In this document: one piece after another, positions 9,801 through 18,809 of the stretch
Numbering within the stretch: the first letter of the stretch is position 1
Layout of the letters: the number at the start of each line of letters is the position of its first letter
Assembly (NCBI RefSeq): GCF_029525575.1
Contig: NZ_JAPDIA010000008.1
Location: 1,674,001 to 1,738,000 of the forward strand
Direction: 5' to 3'
Source of the DNA: Cohnella rhizosphaerae
GTDB lineage: Bacteria > Bacillota > Bacilli > Paenibacillales > Paenibacillaceae
Length of the DNA stretch: 64,000 bases
Position numbers and translations under genes: made by a program
Notes under the pieces: model-generated
Database searches by the model: none
What the model saw: the letters and a program-made list of their open reading frames with translations, nothing else
What the model was told of the DNA's origin: nothing

Positions 9801-10056
9801 CGGACGGCGATTCGCAATAGCGGAACCGCCAGGATCCGTTCAGCAGCCGGAAGTAGGGAGAACGCTCCCGTTCGCCCGCCAGCGCGTCGTCCGTCCCGCC
9901 GTAAGGAATGAGGTCGGCCCTCGAAGGCTGGGCGTTGCGCTCCAGCACCGCAAGGTTCGCCCAGTCGGGCGGGCCGGCGGCGGCCCGCTGCTCCGAACAA
10001 CCGTTATTTTCCGACCTGGAGGGCTCGTACGTTCGGCTAAACATCGGTTCGCTCAT
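6840..10056 (-). CDS. GH2 beta-galactosidase (LacZ type), one frameshift
   Basis: Hydrolyses terminal beta-galactosides or related beta-glycosides. After a sugar-binding domain (GSWRFRYCES, QMHGYGIPHYSSCPYPFP) the TIM barrel carries the acid/base Glu in VIWSLGNESGYGP and the nucleophile Glu in LMCEFGHAMGNS. The C-terminal beta-sandwich has NLWRAPVDND and YIKPQENGNKADVRW. The last 240 residues are out of frame because of a C5 run at 7635-7639; one base fewer reads FDLTQG-KLRSWQNGGKELLLSGP and gives 1,071 residues, close to LacZ. It overlaps the DUF1537 kinase gene by 20 bp (a start 12 bp later is possible) and is last in the operon. No signal peptide, so it acts on imported oligosaccharides. 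A beta-galacturonidase or other GH2 activity is possible. Confidence 0.85.
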
Positions 10057-11527
10057 CGGCCCATACGCCGCCTCTCCTTACGAGTTCAAAAAACCGCGTT
10101 CCCCCGACCTGGCCGCCTTTCAGCACCAGGTCGAGTCCGTCGAGCCGCGCATCGTCCGCATAAGCGCGGCACAGCGGCACGCCGGGCGCCAGCGTCTGGC
10201 GGCACTCGAGCGCATAAATGCCCAGCGCCCTCGCGACGTAGCCGGACGTATCGCCGCCCGCGACGAGAATGCGCGTTAGTCCCGTCTCGACGGTCAGCGC
10301 GCGGGCGAGTCCGCCGAGCGCCGCGCCGAGCAGCCGGCTGCTGTCCTCCGGCCTTAAACCTTGCGCCGTCAACGCCTGCCGCAGCTCGCCGATGCCCGGA
10401 TCGTCCGGTCCGGCGGCCGAATACAAGATTACGCTGCGCCCCTCGTCAAGGAGCGCCTTCGCCTCCGCGAGCAGCCGCGTCCTCGCTTCCTCCGCCTGCT
10501 CGGGATGAACGAGCGCGACCGCCGGAATGCGGATGGACGCGAAACCGTCTTCTTCGGCTTCGGCGATCTGCTTGGCGGTCGCGGGCGAACAGCTGCCCGA
10601 CACGACGAGCAGCCGATCGACCGGCTTCGCGGCGCCGAAGCCGGCTTGCCCCGCACCTTCTTCGACCGGACTGCCGTCACCGAGCTCGCTAGTCGCTTGT
10701 TCGACCATTTGCCGATTGACATCCGCCGCCTGCCATGCCGCCCCGAGCGCATACTCCACGCCCGACGAGCCGATCGCGAACAAAGGGCTCTCCCGCTGCA
10801 TCGCCTCCTGCCAGATCAATTGCCCCGCGACGGCCAGCCGCCGCTCGTCGAGCACGTCGAACAGCAACAGATCGGGACCTTCGTCCGCGAGCAGTCGCTC
10901 AAGCCGTTCGCCAGCCTCCGCCGCGGCGCCGTCCAGCGCCACGATATCCATTAATCCCGCTTTTAAAGAAGTCTGCTTTGCCAGATGCAGGCGCAGGTCG
11001 GACTCGTCCATCGGCGTCGCGGGATGCCGCGACATCGTCGGATGGCGGTCCAGCCGAAAGACCCCCGCGCCCGGCGCCGCCGCGAAGTGATGGCCGAATA
11101 CGGTATAGCGTCCGAGATAGGGCACGCCGGCAAGCACCGGAACGAAGCGCCCGCCGAAGACGGCCCGTCCAAGCTCCGCGGCTTTGCCGATGCTTCCCGT
11201 CTCGGGCGACGAATCGAACGTGGAGCAGATTTTATAATGAACGACGGCCGGACCGGCCTGCTTCAAGCGCTCGAAGATCGGCGGCAGCTCGCGCGCCATC
11301 TCTTCCGGCGACAGAGAGCGGCCGACGCCGGCGATGCCGAAGGCGTCGAGCCCGTCGAGCAGCCGGCTCCGCTCCTTGCCCGGCGCTGTCTCTTCGTCCG
11401 GCGGATCCAGGAAAAGCATCGTCCGCAGCCCCTGCCGGAACAGCGCCTCCAGTACGTCCGTCGATCCCGTAAAGTCGTCTCCGTAATAACCGATCAGGGG
11501 CCGCTTGGCGCGGCCCCCCTGCCTCAT
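10037..11527 (-). CDS. DUF1537 four-carbon acid-sugar kinase
   Basis: A 496-residue ATP-dependent kinase of the DUF1537 family, which phosphorylates acid sugars such as D-erythronate, D-threonate and 3-oxo-isoapionate. The N-terminal domain opens with the substrate motif GYYGDDFTGSTDVLEAL; HYKICSTFDSSPETGSIG is the second family motif. The C-terminal nucleotide-binding domain has LLVVSGSCSP, GGDTSGYVARALG and the ending LKGGQVGGTRFFEL. The start is weakly supported (no strong ribosome binding site), and the gene begins 28 bp after the RLP gene. Pairing of DUF1537 with a RuBisCO-like protein is known from the D-apionate pathway, where the kinase makes the phosphorylated substrate of the RLP. 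That role here is inference. Confidence 0.88.
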   Translation of the reverse strand: MRQGGRAKRPLIGYYGDDFTGSTDVLEALFRQGLRTMLFLDPPDEETAPGKERSRLLDGLDAFGIAGVGRSLSPEEMARELPPIFERLKQAGPAVVHYKICSTFDSSPETGSIGKAAELGRAVFGGRFVPVLAGVPYLGRYTVFGHHFAAAPGAGVFRLDRHPTMSRHPATPMDESDLRLHLAKQTSLKAGLMDIVALDGAAAEAGERLERLLADEGPDLLLFDVLDERRLAVAGQLIWQEAMQRESPLFAIGSSGVEYALGAAWQAADVNRQMVEQATSELGDGSPVEEGAGQAGFGAAKPVDRLLVVSGSCSPATAKQIAEAEEDGFASIRIPAVALVHPEQAEEARTRLLAEAKALLDEGRSVILYSAAGPDDPGIGELRQALTAQGLRPEDSSRLLGAALGGLARALTVETGLTRILVAGGDTSGYVARALGIYALECRQTLAPGVPLCRAYADDARLDGLDLVLKGGQVGGTRFFELVRRGGVWADERTDV

Positions 11528-11555
11528 CGCTTCGATCCCGCATTTCCATGCAGCA

Positions 11556-12848
11556 TCAACCCTTTCCGTATTTCTCGATCGCGCGGGCCAGCTCGGGATG
11601 GGTCGCCGCGTACGTCTCGAGCGGGATACCCGCCGCCGCCGCTTCCCAGCCTTGGCGCATGCTCGCGAAGCCGGCGGCGGGACCGTCCGGATGGGCGAGC
11701 ATGCCGCCGCCCGCGAGGTGCATCACGTCCACGCTGCGAATGGCCGCGTACGTCGGCGGAGCCGAGCCCGCCCACTGCGCCGAAGAGACGACCGGCACGG
11801 TCTCGTAGCCGCCGAACAGCGGGGCCGCGCACGCCCCGATCGACCGCGCGACGGATTCGTTGCTCTCGTAGAACTTGCTGTTCAGCCCGTTCACGTGCAG
11901 ATGGTCCGCCCCGGCCAGCCGGCACAGCTTCTGGAAGGCCGTGAATTCCATGCCGAGCCCGGGACTGCGGGTGAGCATGCCCCATTGATTGCGGTGCGCG
12001 TGGATCGGCACCTCGCTGTAGCCGTTCAGGTGCGCGAGTCCGGCGAAGCCGACGCTCATGACGCTCGCCATGACGCAGTTGCCGCCCGCTTCGACGACGA
12101 CGTCGTGATGACGGCGCATCTCGTCGATGTCGCCGGTGATGTTGAACGCGTACATCGTCTTCTTGCCCGTCGCGTCCGCCGCGCGCTCGATCGCGTCCAT
12201 GACCGCGCGGACCTTCTGCTCGAGCGGCAGATACGGCGGATTGGCGTTCAACTCGTCGTCCTTGATAAAATCGAGACCCGCCACGGCCAGCTCGTAGACG
12301 AGGCTGCCGAGCTCCTGGGCCGACAAGCCTACGCTCGGCTTGACGATCGAGCCCAGTATCGGCCGACCGTGCACGCCCGTCAGCCGGCGCGTCCCGGCGA
12401 GGCCGAACTTCGGCCCCGGGTAACGCGCGGCGAAGGCGTCGGGCAGCTCGATATCGAGCAGACGCAGGCCCGACAGCTCCTGCAGCTCGAACAGATTGCC
12501 CGCGATCGCGCTCATCAGGTTCGGAATCGACGGCCCGAAGTTGACGATCGGATACGAGACGGTGATCCTGCCGCGCCGGTAGCGTCCGTCGTGGCCGGCA
12601 GGCGGCTTCGCGCCGGGAAGCAGCGGCGCCGCGGCGTCCTCCAGCGGCACGATCTGCTCGATCCGCGCGCCGTGACGGTCCTTAAGCGCCAGGGTCTCTC
12701 CCGGCACGGCGGTGAAGGTGCCGGTCGATTGCTCGCCCGCGATGACCTCCGCCGCGCGGGCGAGCGTCCAGGGCGTCTCGACGAAGTACTCCGCGAAGAC
12801 GCGCTCCGTGCCGGCGGCCGCCTGCTTGCCGTTCGCGCCGCCGCTCAT
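11556..12848 (-). CDS. RuBisCO-like protein (RLP)
   Basis: A 430-residue member of the RuBisCO large-chain superfamily. Counting from MSGGANG, the residues that match the RuBisCO active site are Lys170 (IVKPSVGL), Lys196 with Asp198 and Glu199 (FIKDDEL, the carbamylated-lysine cluster), His285-Arg286 (IHAHRNQ), loop-6 Lys325 (NGLNSKF) and a phosphate-binding GGG at 380-382. So the catalytic lysines are all present, but motifs are those of an RLP, not a CO2-fixing form I/II enzyme. RLPs of acid-sugar operons decarboxylate or cleave phosphorylated 3-oxo acids (3-oxo-isoapionate 4-phosphate). GGGGGAGGA lies seven bases before this ATG, so it is very likely a separate start, although as written the frame runs on from the racemase-like protein. 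Neighbour DUF1537 kinase supports an acid-sugar role. Confidence 0.88.
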   Translation of the reverse strand: MSGGANGKQAAAGTERVFAEYFVETPWTLARAAEVIAGEQSTGTFTAVPGETLALKDRHGARIEQIVPLEDAAAPLLPGAKPPAGHDGRYRRGRITVSYPIVNFGPSIPNLMSAIAGNLFELQELSGLRLLDIELPDAFAARYPGPKFGLAGTRRLTGVHGRPILGSIVKPSVGLSAQELGSLVYELAVAGLDFIKDDELNANPPYLPLEQKVRAVMDAIERAADATGKKTMYAFNITGDIDEMRRHHDVVVEAGGNCVMASVMSVGFAGLAHLNGYSEVPIHAHRNQWGMLTRSPGLGMEFTAFQKLCRLAGADHLHVNGLNSKFYESNESVARSIGACAAPLFGGYETVPVVSSAQWAGSAPPTYAAIRSVDVMHLAGGGMLAHPDGPAAGFASMRQGWEAAAAGIPLETYAATHPELARAIEKYGKG

Positions 12849-13529
12849 CGCGCGTCCTCCCCCGGCGCGCGCGAGCCCTTCCAGCGTCTCGCGCACCTGC
12901 TCGACGCCAAGCCGCGGGCTGGACAGCACCGGCTTGCCCGTCGCTTCGGCCAGCTTCTGCTCCATCCGGGCCATCGAGCCCTGTGCGAGCACGATCGCGT
13001 CCGCATCGCCGGCCACCCGCTGCGCCGTTTCCAGAATGAGCCGGTCGTGATCCTCCGGACTGCCGCCGTTTAACGCCTCGAACGCGCCAGCGGCCAGGCC
13101 GTTCACCAGGGTGACGGCGCGCCCCGCCGCCGCAGCCTCCTTCTCGATCAGCCGCATCGTCGGCTCGAGCGTCGACGGAAGTGTCGCCAGCACCGCGATC
13201 CGGTCATAGCCGGCCGCCGCCTTCGCCGCCATCGCCTGGTCGATCTTGACGATCGGCACGCCGATCAGCTTGCGCGCGTCGTCCGCCACCTCGCCGACAG
13301 ACGAGCAGGTGTTCAGAATGACGTCCGCCCCCAGCTCTTCGCCGTTGTGATAATATTGCACAAGCCTTCTGGCGACGCCCGGCGGCACGTGTCCTGCCTT
13401 CACGACGTCGCCGATCAGGCTGTCGTCGATGATATTGACCAGCCGGACGTCCGGCAGCAGCTCCTGGAATACCTTCTTCAGCGGGTCGGCCAAGCCTTGG
13501 CCCGTATATACGGCAACGACCGTTCTCAT
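12849..13529 (-). CDS. Asp/Glu/hydantoin racemase-like protein with one catalytic Cys
   Basis: About 225 residues of the Asp/Glu/hydantoin racemase superfamily: MRTVVAVYTGQGL, LGADVILNTCSSVG with Cys75, VPIVKID, and RIAVLATLPSTLEPT. Two-base racemases have a second Cys late in the protein (usually GC or GCxH); here the spot reads IVLAQGSMARME, with Gln183 and Ser185 and no Cys. One-cysteine members of this superfamily include arylmalonate decarboxylase, so a decarboxylase or lyase is as likely as a racemase. As written it reads straight into the RLP. One base fewer in the C5 run at 12859-12863 would end it ...LARAGEDAR with an ATGA overlap onto the RLP start. Role unknown; context is acid-sugar degradation. 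Confidence 0.75.
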
Positions 13530-13545
13530 CGTCCGTCCCCCTCCC

Positions 13546-15272
13546 TCACCATACGAATTCGTTCTCGAGCCGGCGCAGCTCGCCCTCGCGCATCGGCGCC
13601 GCGTCGTACACCTTGCGTCCCGAATAGAACGGATGTCGCTGGCCGCTCGGCGTAATGCCGACGACGTCGTCGCCGCGCCATTCGGTCACGAACGTCTGGC
13701 CGATCGCCGTCTCCACCGTCGTGCGCCCGGACAGCGGGAACGTGATCGTGATCGTCTCCCCGGCGAACGCCTCGTTCAGCTGCAGGAACACTTCCTTCAG
13801 CCAGCGGCTCGGCTCCGAGCCGCGTCCTTCGGATACTGCGCCGTCCCGCTCCCGGACGATGCGCACCTTGGCGAAGCCCGCCCATTCCGGAATGCGAACC
13901 TGCAGCGCCGGCAGATCCTTGTTCACGCGAAGCACGACCTTGCCTTCGTGAGGCAAATGCGATTCGACGTCCAGCCAGGCCGAGCCGCGGTTCAGCAGGA
14001 AGTTGACGCTCACCTTGCCGTCCTTGTCGGCCGTCACCGTGTTGCTCCAGCCCATATACAGACCGCGCGTTCCCGAGCCCAGGCAGCAGATTTGCAGGTC
14101 GTTCGTATGCCCGCGCCCGTGGTTCACGTCGCAGCAGAAGTCGTTCGGCGCCGAATACCCCGCGAACGCGCCCCGCGTGCTGGACGCCACGTTCGTGTAG
14201 CTGATCCGTCCGGCGACATTGCCGGAGCGATCGTCCGTCTCCTTCACCCAGTCGAGGTCGAGCAGCTGCGACTCGGTCAGGTGGTTGCGGATGAAGCGCT
14301 CGACGACGCCCCAATACTTCGTATAGCCGCTTTTCGCGAGCGTGATGCCGGTGGCGATCAGGTCGACGAGCGAGCAGGTCTCGTGCTCGTAGGCCTGCTC
14401 CTTCATGTCGCCCGGCGTCCAGCCGAAGGCGGTGCATTGGGTGAGCGCCCAGGCATAGCTTTTCTCCACGAACGCGATCAGCGAGGCGTCCCCGGTGAAG
14501 GCGCCGAATCTCGCGATCGCGTCGAGCGTGCCGAGACGGGTATGGAAGTGGCCGCTGCGGTAGGCGAGCGCGTCGTTGAAGCTGCCGTCCTTGTTGAACA
14601 CGCCGCTGCGCTCCACGATGAGCGCGACGAAAAACTGGCACAGCTCGAGCGCGTCGCGGTTCCCCGTGAGCTCGTGGTACTTCAGCAGCGGCATGACGAG
14701 CCGGCCGCAAAAAGCCGCAGGATCGGGCGCCAGGCGCAGCAGGATCGCGTTCGCGGACGGCCAGCCGCCCTCTTTGTACTCGGACGCCGGATAATACCAG
14801 ACCTCGCGCTCCTTGATCGCGATCCGCTTCAGCGCGGCGACGTGGCGATCGGCCGCCTCCTTCACCTTGGCGTCTCCCGTCGCCATGTACCAGGTCGTCA
14901 GCGACAGGATGACCGCGCGCTGGTCGATCAGATTGGCGTTCGGCTCCCAGCCGAAGTTCGGGTTTTCCTGACGGTAACTGAGTCCGTCGTCTTTGAAGAA
15001 GGTCATGAAGTTGTCGCGGTAGCGCTGCTCCGTCTCCGCGCCGAACGTCTCTCCGGACATATGCCGCGCCAGAATCATCCCGTCGATCATGCGTCCGTGC
15101 GAGGAACCGAAGTCCCAGTCGCCGTGCGTCAGGTTGGCGGGATCGTTCATCAGGTTCGCCGCGAAAAACGGAATGCCGCCGTATTCCGGATCGGCCATGC
15201 CGGCCATCGCATTCAGCGCATGGCCGGCTCTCTCTCCAGCGTCAGGGTATCGGGTATGAGTCGTCGTGTCAT
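13546..15272 (-). CDS. GH127-like glycosidase (cysteine glycosidase motif)
   Basis: An (alpha/alpha)-barrel glycosidase. In the frame starting at 15207 the motif E-x-C (HETC, Glu276/Cys278) and a CC pair (LQICC, Cys374/375) copy the zinc and nucleophile residues of GH127 beta-L-arabinofuranosidase HypBA1 (Glu338, Cys340, Cys417, Cys418). RG-II degrading GH127 enzymes act on other side-chain sugars, so arabinofuranose is not certain, and the N-terminal part is divergent. The first in-frame ATG (15207) lacks a good ribosome binding site; AAAGGAGC sits before an ATG at 15272 in another frame. Removing one CT unit from the repeat at 15229-15237 links MTRRLIPDTLTLE to RAGHALNAMAGM, giving 574 residues. 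No signal peptide, so it is cytoplasmic. Followed by the racemase-like gene after 16 bp. Confidence 0.7.
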
Positions 15273-15326
15273 AAGCAGGTTCGCTCCTTTTTTGGATCGC
15301 GTTATTTGTTCGCGTTATTTGATCCG

Positions 15327-16931
15327 TTATTTGTTCGCGAATTCGGACTGGCCCCGGTACTCCCCGATCGTTTTGCCCGTTTTCTTTTTGAAAATCTGGC
15401 TGAAGTACCGGTAATCCTCGTAGCCGACCATTTTCGCGATTTCGTAGTTTTTGTAAGCGGGAACCTTCATTAGCTCGATCGCTTTATGAATCCGGTAATC
15501 CGTCAGGTAATCGACGAACGTATGGCCCGTCGTCTTCTTGAACAGGCGGCTTAAGTAATCCGGGTTGACGAAACGCGTCTCGGCGATTTGCTGAAGCGAG
15601 AGCGGCTGTTCGAAGTGGGCTTCGACCAGTTTGACGATCTCTCCGACGAGACGTTCGCCCTGCTTGCTCCCCGCCTGGCTTCCGATCGACAGGATGGCGG
15701 GGATGATCTCCCGCACGAACAGCTCGCTTGCGGAGACGGGATCGTTGCGCTGCCGGAGCATCTCGGAGTAGGCAAGCGGCGTGCGGCCGCTGACCCGCTC
15801 GAGACTGGTGCCGGAATATTGCAGCTGCTTTTCGATCGAGTGGACGAGCAGCACGGCGTTCCGCTGCATCTGCTCGACCGTCGTCTCTGCCGTCGCGATG
15901 CGAGCGAATACCTGACCGAAAAGCTCGCTTGCCCCCTTCCCGCTTCCCATTTGAAGCGCGAAAAGGAAGGCTTTCTCCGCCTCGTGCGGATAGGAAGGCG
16001 TCGCCCTTGAAGCCGCCTCGCTCTCGCCCCCGAGCCGCACCGTCCCCGATTCGCCCAGCTTCCGCCCGCCCAGCGCGTCCCGCGCCGCTCGGCAAGCGTC
16101 CTGCAGCTGCCGGGGAAGCAGGCTGCGCGTTGCGCCGGCGCCCAGGCTGAACGTCGCGCCTGCCGCTTCGCTCAGGAAGCCGCGAAGCTCCGTCAGCACG
16201 CGGCCCAGCTCTGCGCCGAACGCGCGTCTCGCGCCGATCGCGCCGACGAACTCGGCGCGTCCTTCCGCGCCAGGCGTCAGCGCGAACGTCCAGTCGCCGC
16301 CCAGATGGAACGCCCGCGCCTGCTCCAGCCGTCCGCGCGTCGCCTCCGCCACCCTGGCCGCATCCGGCCGTTCCTCGCGATAGGCGTCCGGCTGGGCGAC
16401 GAATACGACGCATTCGCCTTCCGCCCATCCGGCCGGCGGCGCCGCAGGCGCGTCGGCCGCAGTCTCGCCGCCTCCGCGCCGCGCCAGCGCTTCGCGCAGC
16501 CAGACGCCTTCCTTGTCGTTGCCGGCAGCGGAAGCGGCCGCGCGCTGCGCCTCCCGCCGCTCAAGCTCGGCGAGCGCCTTCTCCAGCACGGCGGCGAGCT
16601 CCTCCTTCTTCACCGGCTTCAGCAAATAATCGAACGCCCGGTGGCGAATCGCCTCCTGCGTATATTCGAAGTCGGAGTAGCCGCTGACGACGATCGTCAG
16701 CAGCTCCGGCAGCTCGGCGTGAAGCTTGCCGAGCAGCTGCTTGCCGTCGAGTCCCGGCATCCGCATGTCGAGGAACATCAAGGCGGGCTTCTCCTCAAGC
16801 GCAAGCTCGTAGGCGTCCTGGCCGTCCGCCGCTTCGCCCGCCAGCGTAAGACCGAAGCGTTCCCATGGGATAAGCTGAATGAGTCCGCGCCGTATCCATT
16901 TCTCGTCGTCGACCACGAGAACCTTGCGCAT
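15327..16931 (-). CDS. AraC-type response regulator (YesN-like)
   Basis: A 534-residue response regulator. The receiver (residues 1-120) has VLVVDDE, the phospho-acceptor Asp55 in LMFLDMRMPGLDG and the conserved Lys in FDYLLKPVKKEEL. A variable middle (about 130-420) precedes two AraC helix-turn-helix motifs (LQQIAETRFVNPDYLSRLFKKTTG and KMVGYEDYRYFSQIFKKKTG). It lies inside the operon after the ABC permeases and probably pairs with the YesM-like sensor kinase at 20241-22100, activating the operon when the sugar is sensed outside. No frame break. Confidence 0.9.
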   Translation of the reverse strand: MRKVLVVDDEKWIRRGLIQLIPWERFGLTLAGEAADGQDAYELALEEKPALMFLDMRMPGLDGKQLLGKLHAELPELLTIVVSGYSDFEYTQEAIRHRAFDYLLKPVKKEELAAVLEKALAELERREAQRAAASAAGNDKEGVWLREALARRGGGETAADAPAAPPAGWAEGECVVFVAQPDAYREERPDAARVAEATRGRLEQARAFHLGGDWTFALTPGAEGRAEFVGAIGARRAFGAELGRVLTELRGFLSEAAGATFSLGAGATRSLLPRQLQDACRAARDALGGRKLGESGTVRLGGESEAASRATPSYPHEAEKAFLFALQMGSGKGASELFGQVFARIATAETTVEQMQRNAVLLVHSIEKQLQYSGTSLERVSGRTPLAYSEMLRQRNDPVSASELFVREIIPAILSIGSQAGSKQGERLVGEIVKLVEAHFEQPLSLQQIAETRFVNPDYLSRLFKKTTGHTFVDYLTDYRIHKAIELMKVPAYKNYEIAKMVGYEDYRYFSQIFKKKTGKTIGEYRGQSEFANK

Positions 16932-16997
16932 GCCGCCATCCCCTTTCGTCGATGCGTCGTGCCGACGTCCATCCGTCGTTTTTTCCGCCGGTATTCG

Positions 16998-17817
16998 TCA
17001 GCCCTTGACCGAGCCCGCCGTCAAACCGTCGATAATGTAGCGCTGCAGCAGCAAGTACACGAGCAGGATCGGGGGAGATGACGATCACCATGAAGGCGAA
17101 TACGATGCCCCAGTTCGTGTTGTACAGCGAGACGAAGTTAAAAATCTGCAGGACGATCGTCCACTTGGTGCTGTCCGTCATGAGATAGAACGGCCCGAAG
17201 AAATCGTTCCACACCGATACCATGACGACGATCGTAACGGTGATGAGCACGGTGACGAGCAGCGGAAGGATAATTCGCCAGTACAGGCGGAAATACCCGC
17301 AGCCTTCCAGCAGCGCCGCTTCGTCGAGTTCCCGCGGGATCTGCTTCATGAAGCCGACGAGCAGAAACACCGCGAACGGCAGCAGCACGGCCGTGTAATA
17401 CATAATGAGGCTGAAATAGGTGCCGCGGATGTGCAGCTCGCCCATCAGCCGGATCGTCGGCACGATCGACACCGGGACGATCAGCCCCATGATGAAGAGG
17501 AGATACGTCGATCTCATGAACCGGTCGTCCCGGCGCTGAATGACGAACGCCGCCATCGAAGCGAACAGCGTCACGCAGACGACGACGAGTCCCGAGATGA
17601 GGAAGCTGTTTTTGAAGCCTCTCATAATGTTCCCTTTATCGAAAACTTCCTTGTAGTTATCGAAGTTCCACGTTGACGGAAGTCCCATTCCGAACAGGGC
17701 GGATTCCCGGATTCCCTTGAAGGAGTTGACGAGGATCATATAGAACGGCACCAGAATGACCAGCGCGCCGAGGAAAACGATGGCGCTGACGAACGCTTTG
17801 CGGCCCGGATGCTCCAT
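16998..17817 (-). CDS. CUT1 sugar ABC permease, MalG type
   Basis: Inner-membrane subunit of a sugar importer, with about six hydrophobic segments. The loop that contacts the ATPase reads IPRELDEAALLEGCGYFRLYWRIILPLL, the EAA motif. The last part is out of frame: a G5 run at 17071-17075 with one base fewer continues VIVISPILLVYLLLQRYII and ends DGLTAGSVKG, the standard C-terminus of MalG-type permeases, giving 272 residues. It overlaps the upstream MalF-type gene by one base (TAATG). No ATPase gene is nearby. Confidence 0.88.
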
Positions 17818-18686
17818 TACATCTCCACCTCCCGCTTCTTCAAGGCCGCCAGCACCGGCACGCCGACGACGGTCACGAGGACGAACAGCACTAGGTTGAT
17901 CGCCGTCGAATAGCCCATTTGCCCCATGCTGAACGTACTGCGAATGTAAGTATAGAATACTTCCGTCGTGTAGCCGGGTCCGCCGTCCGTGAGCACCATG
18001 ACCATCTCGAACACTTTCATCGAGCCGATGACGGACAGGAGGACGTTAACCGTGAACGAAGCGGCCAGCAGCGGAAAGACGATATGCCGGAACCGGCGCC
18101 AGTAGCTCGCCCCGTCGATCGAGGCGCTCTCGGTCAGATCCTTCGGAATGAACTGCAAGCCCGCCAGATAGACGACCATCGCGAAGCCGGCCACGCGCCA
18201 GATGTCCGTCGCGATTATGGAGAACAGCGCCCACTTCGGATCGTTCAGCCAGTCCTGGCCCAGCGCGCCGAGCCCGATCCAGCCGAGCGCCTCGTTGACG
18301 ATGCCGTGCTCCGGATGGTAGATCGCGCGGAATACGTAGCCGATGACGATCGGGGCGATGACGTAAGGCATGAAAAAAATCGTGCGGAACAGGTTGCGCA
18401 TGCGGATCGCTTCGTTCATGAGCAGCGCGAGCCCGAGGCCCACCGCATTTTGAAGCAGCGTGACCGCGGCGGCGAAGATCAGTGTATTGGACAAGGCTTT
18501 CCCGAGTCTCGGTTCCCCGAACAGCGCCTTGTAATTGTCGAATCCGATAAACGAAATCGAGTCGGCGTTGACGTTCCAGTCGGTGAAGCTGTAGTAGACG
18601 CCGATCAGGGTCGGCGCGATGAAGAACAGCAGAAATACGAACAAGGCGGGAAAGGAAAAATAAAGCGGGTATTTTCTTCTCTCCAT
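17817..18686 (-). CDS. CUT1 sugar ABC permease, MalF type
   Basis: A 289-residue membrane protein starting MERRKYPLYFSFPALFVFLLFF. The start at 18686 is chosen over a longer frame because AAGGAGGAG is just upstream and the first transmembrane segment then begins normally. The EAA loop reads IPKDLTESASIDGASYWRRFRHIVFPLL, and VLTDGGPG is the typical periplasm-side motif. It pairs with the MalG-type permease downstream and the binding protein upstream. Confidence 0.9.
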   Translation of the reverse strand: MERRKYPLYFSFPALFVFLLFFIAPTLIGVYYSFTDWNVNADSISFIGFDNYKALFGEPRLGKALSNTLIFAAAVTLLQNAVGLGLALLMNEAIRMRNLFRTIFFMPYVIAPIVIGYVFRAIYHPEHGIVNEALGWIGLGALGQDWLNDPKWALFSIIATDIWRVAGFAMVVYLAGLQFIPKDLTESASIDGASYWRRFRHIVFPLLAASFTVNVLLSVIGSMKVFEMVMVLTDGGPGYTTEVFYTYIRSTFSMGQMGYSTAINLVLFVLVTVVGVPVLAALKKREVEM

Positions 18687-18755
18687 GGGTCTCCTCCTTG
18701 GCTCCCGGCGGCCGCCCGGGGCATTCGCCCCCGGCATTTTACTGTTTTGCCGGAG

Positions 18756-18778
18756 GCGGGGGGACGTCTGTCCCCCGC
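18756..18778 (-). terminator. Hairpin between binding-protein and permease genes
   Basis: GCGGGGGGAC-GTCT-GTCCCCCGC forms a strong stem in the 123-bp spacer. There is no T-run after it on the minus strand, so it is better read as an attenuating or mRNA-stabilising hairpin that keeps the binding protein at higher level than the permeases. The other two ABC operons in the window have one at the same place. Confidence 0.6.
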
Positions 18779-18809
18779 GCGCCGTTATTGCCGCTATGAC
18801 GACTTAAAC

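Noticed and set aside
11556..12848. RLP as a carbon-fixing RuBisCO
   Set aside because: Active-site lysines are present, but motifs differ from forms I-III, there is no phosphoribulokinase, and the context is sugar-acid catabolism.
11556..12848. RLP as MtnW of methionine salvage
   Set aside because: No mtn genes nearby; partners are a DUF1537 kinase and glycosidases.
11505..15414. Two long plus-strand frames (522 and 661 codons) opposite the RLP and GH127-like genes
   Set aside because: Composition is Arg/Ala-biased, without recognisable domains; they mirror real minus-strand genes.
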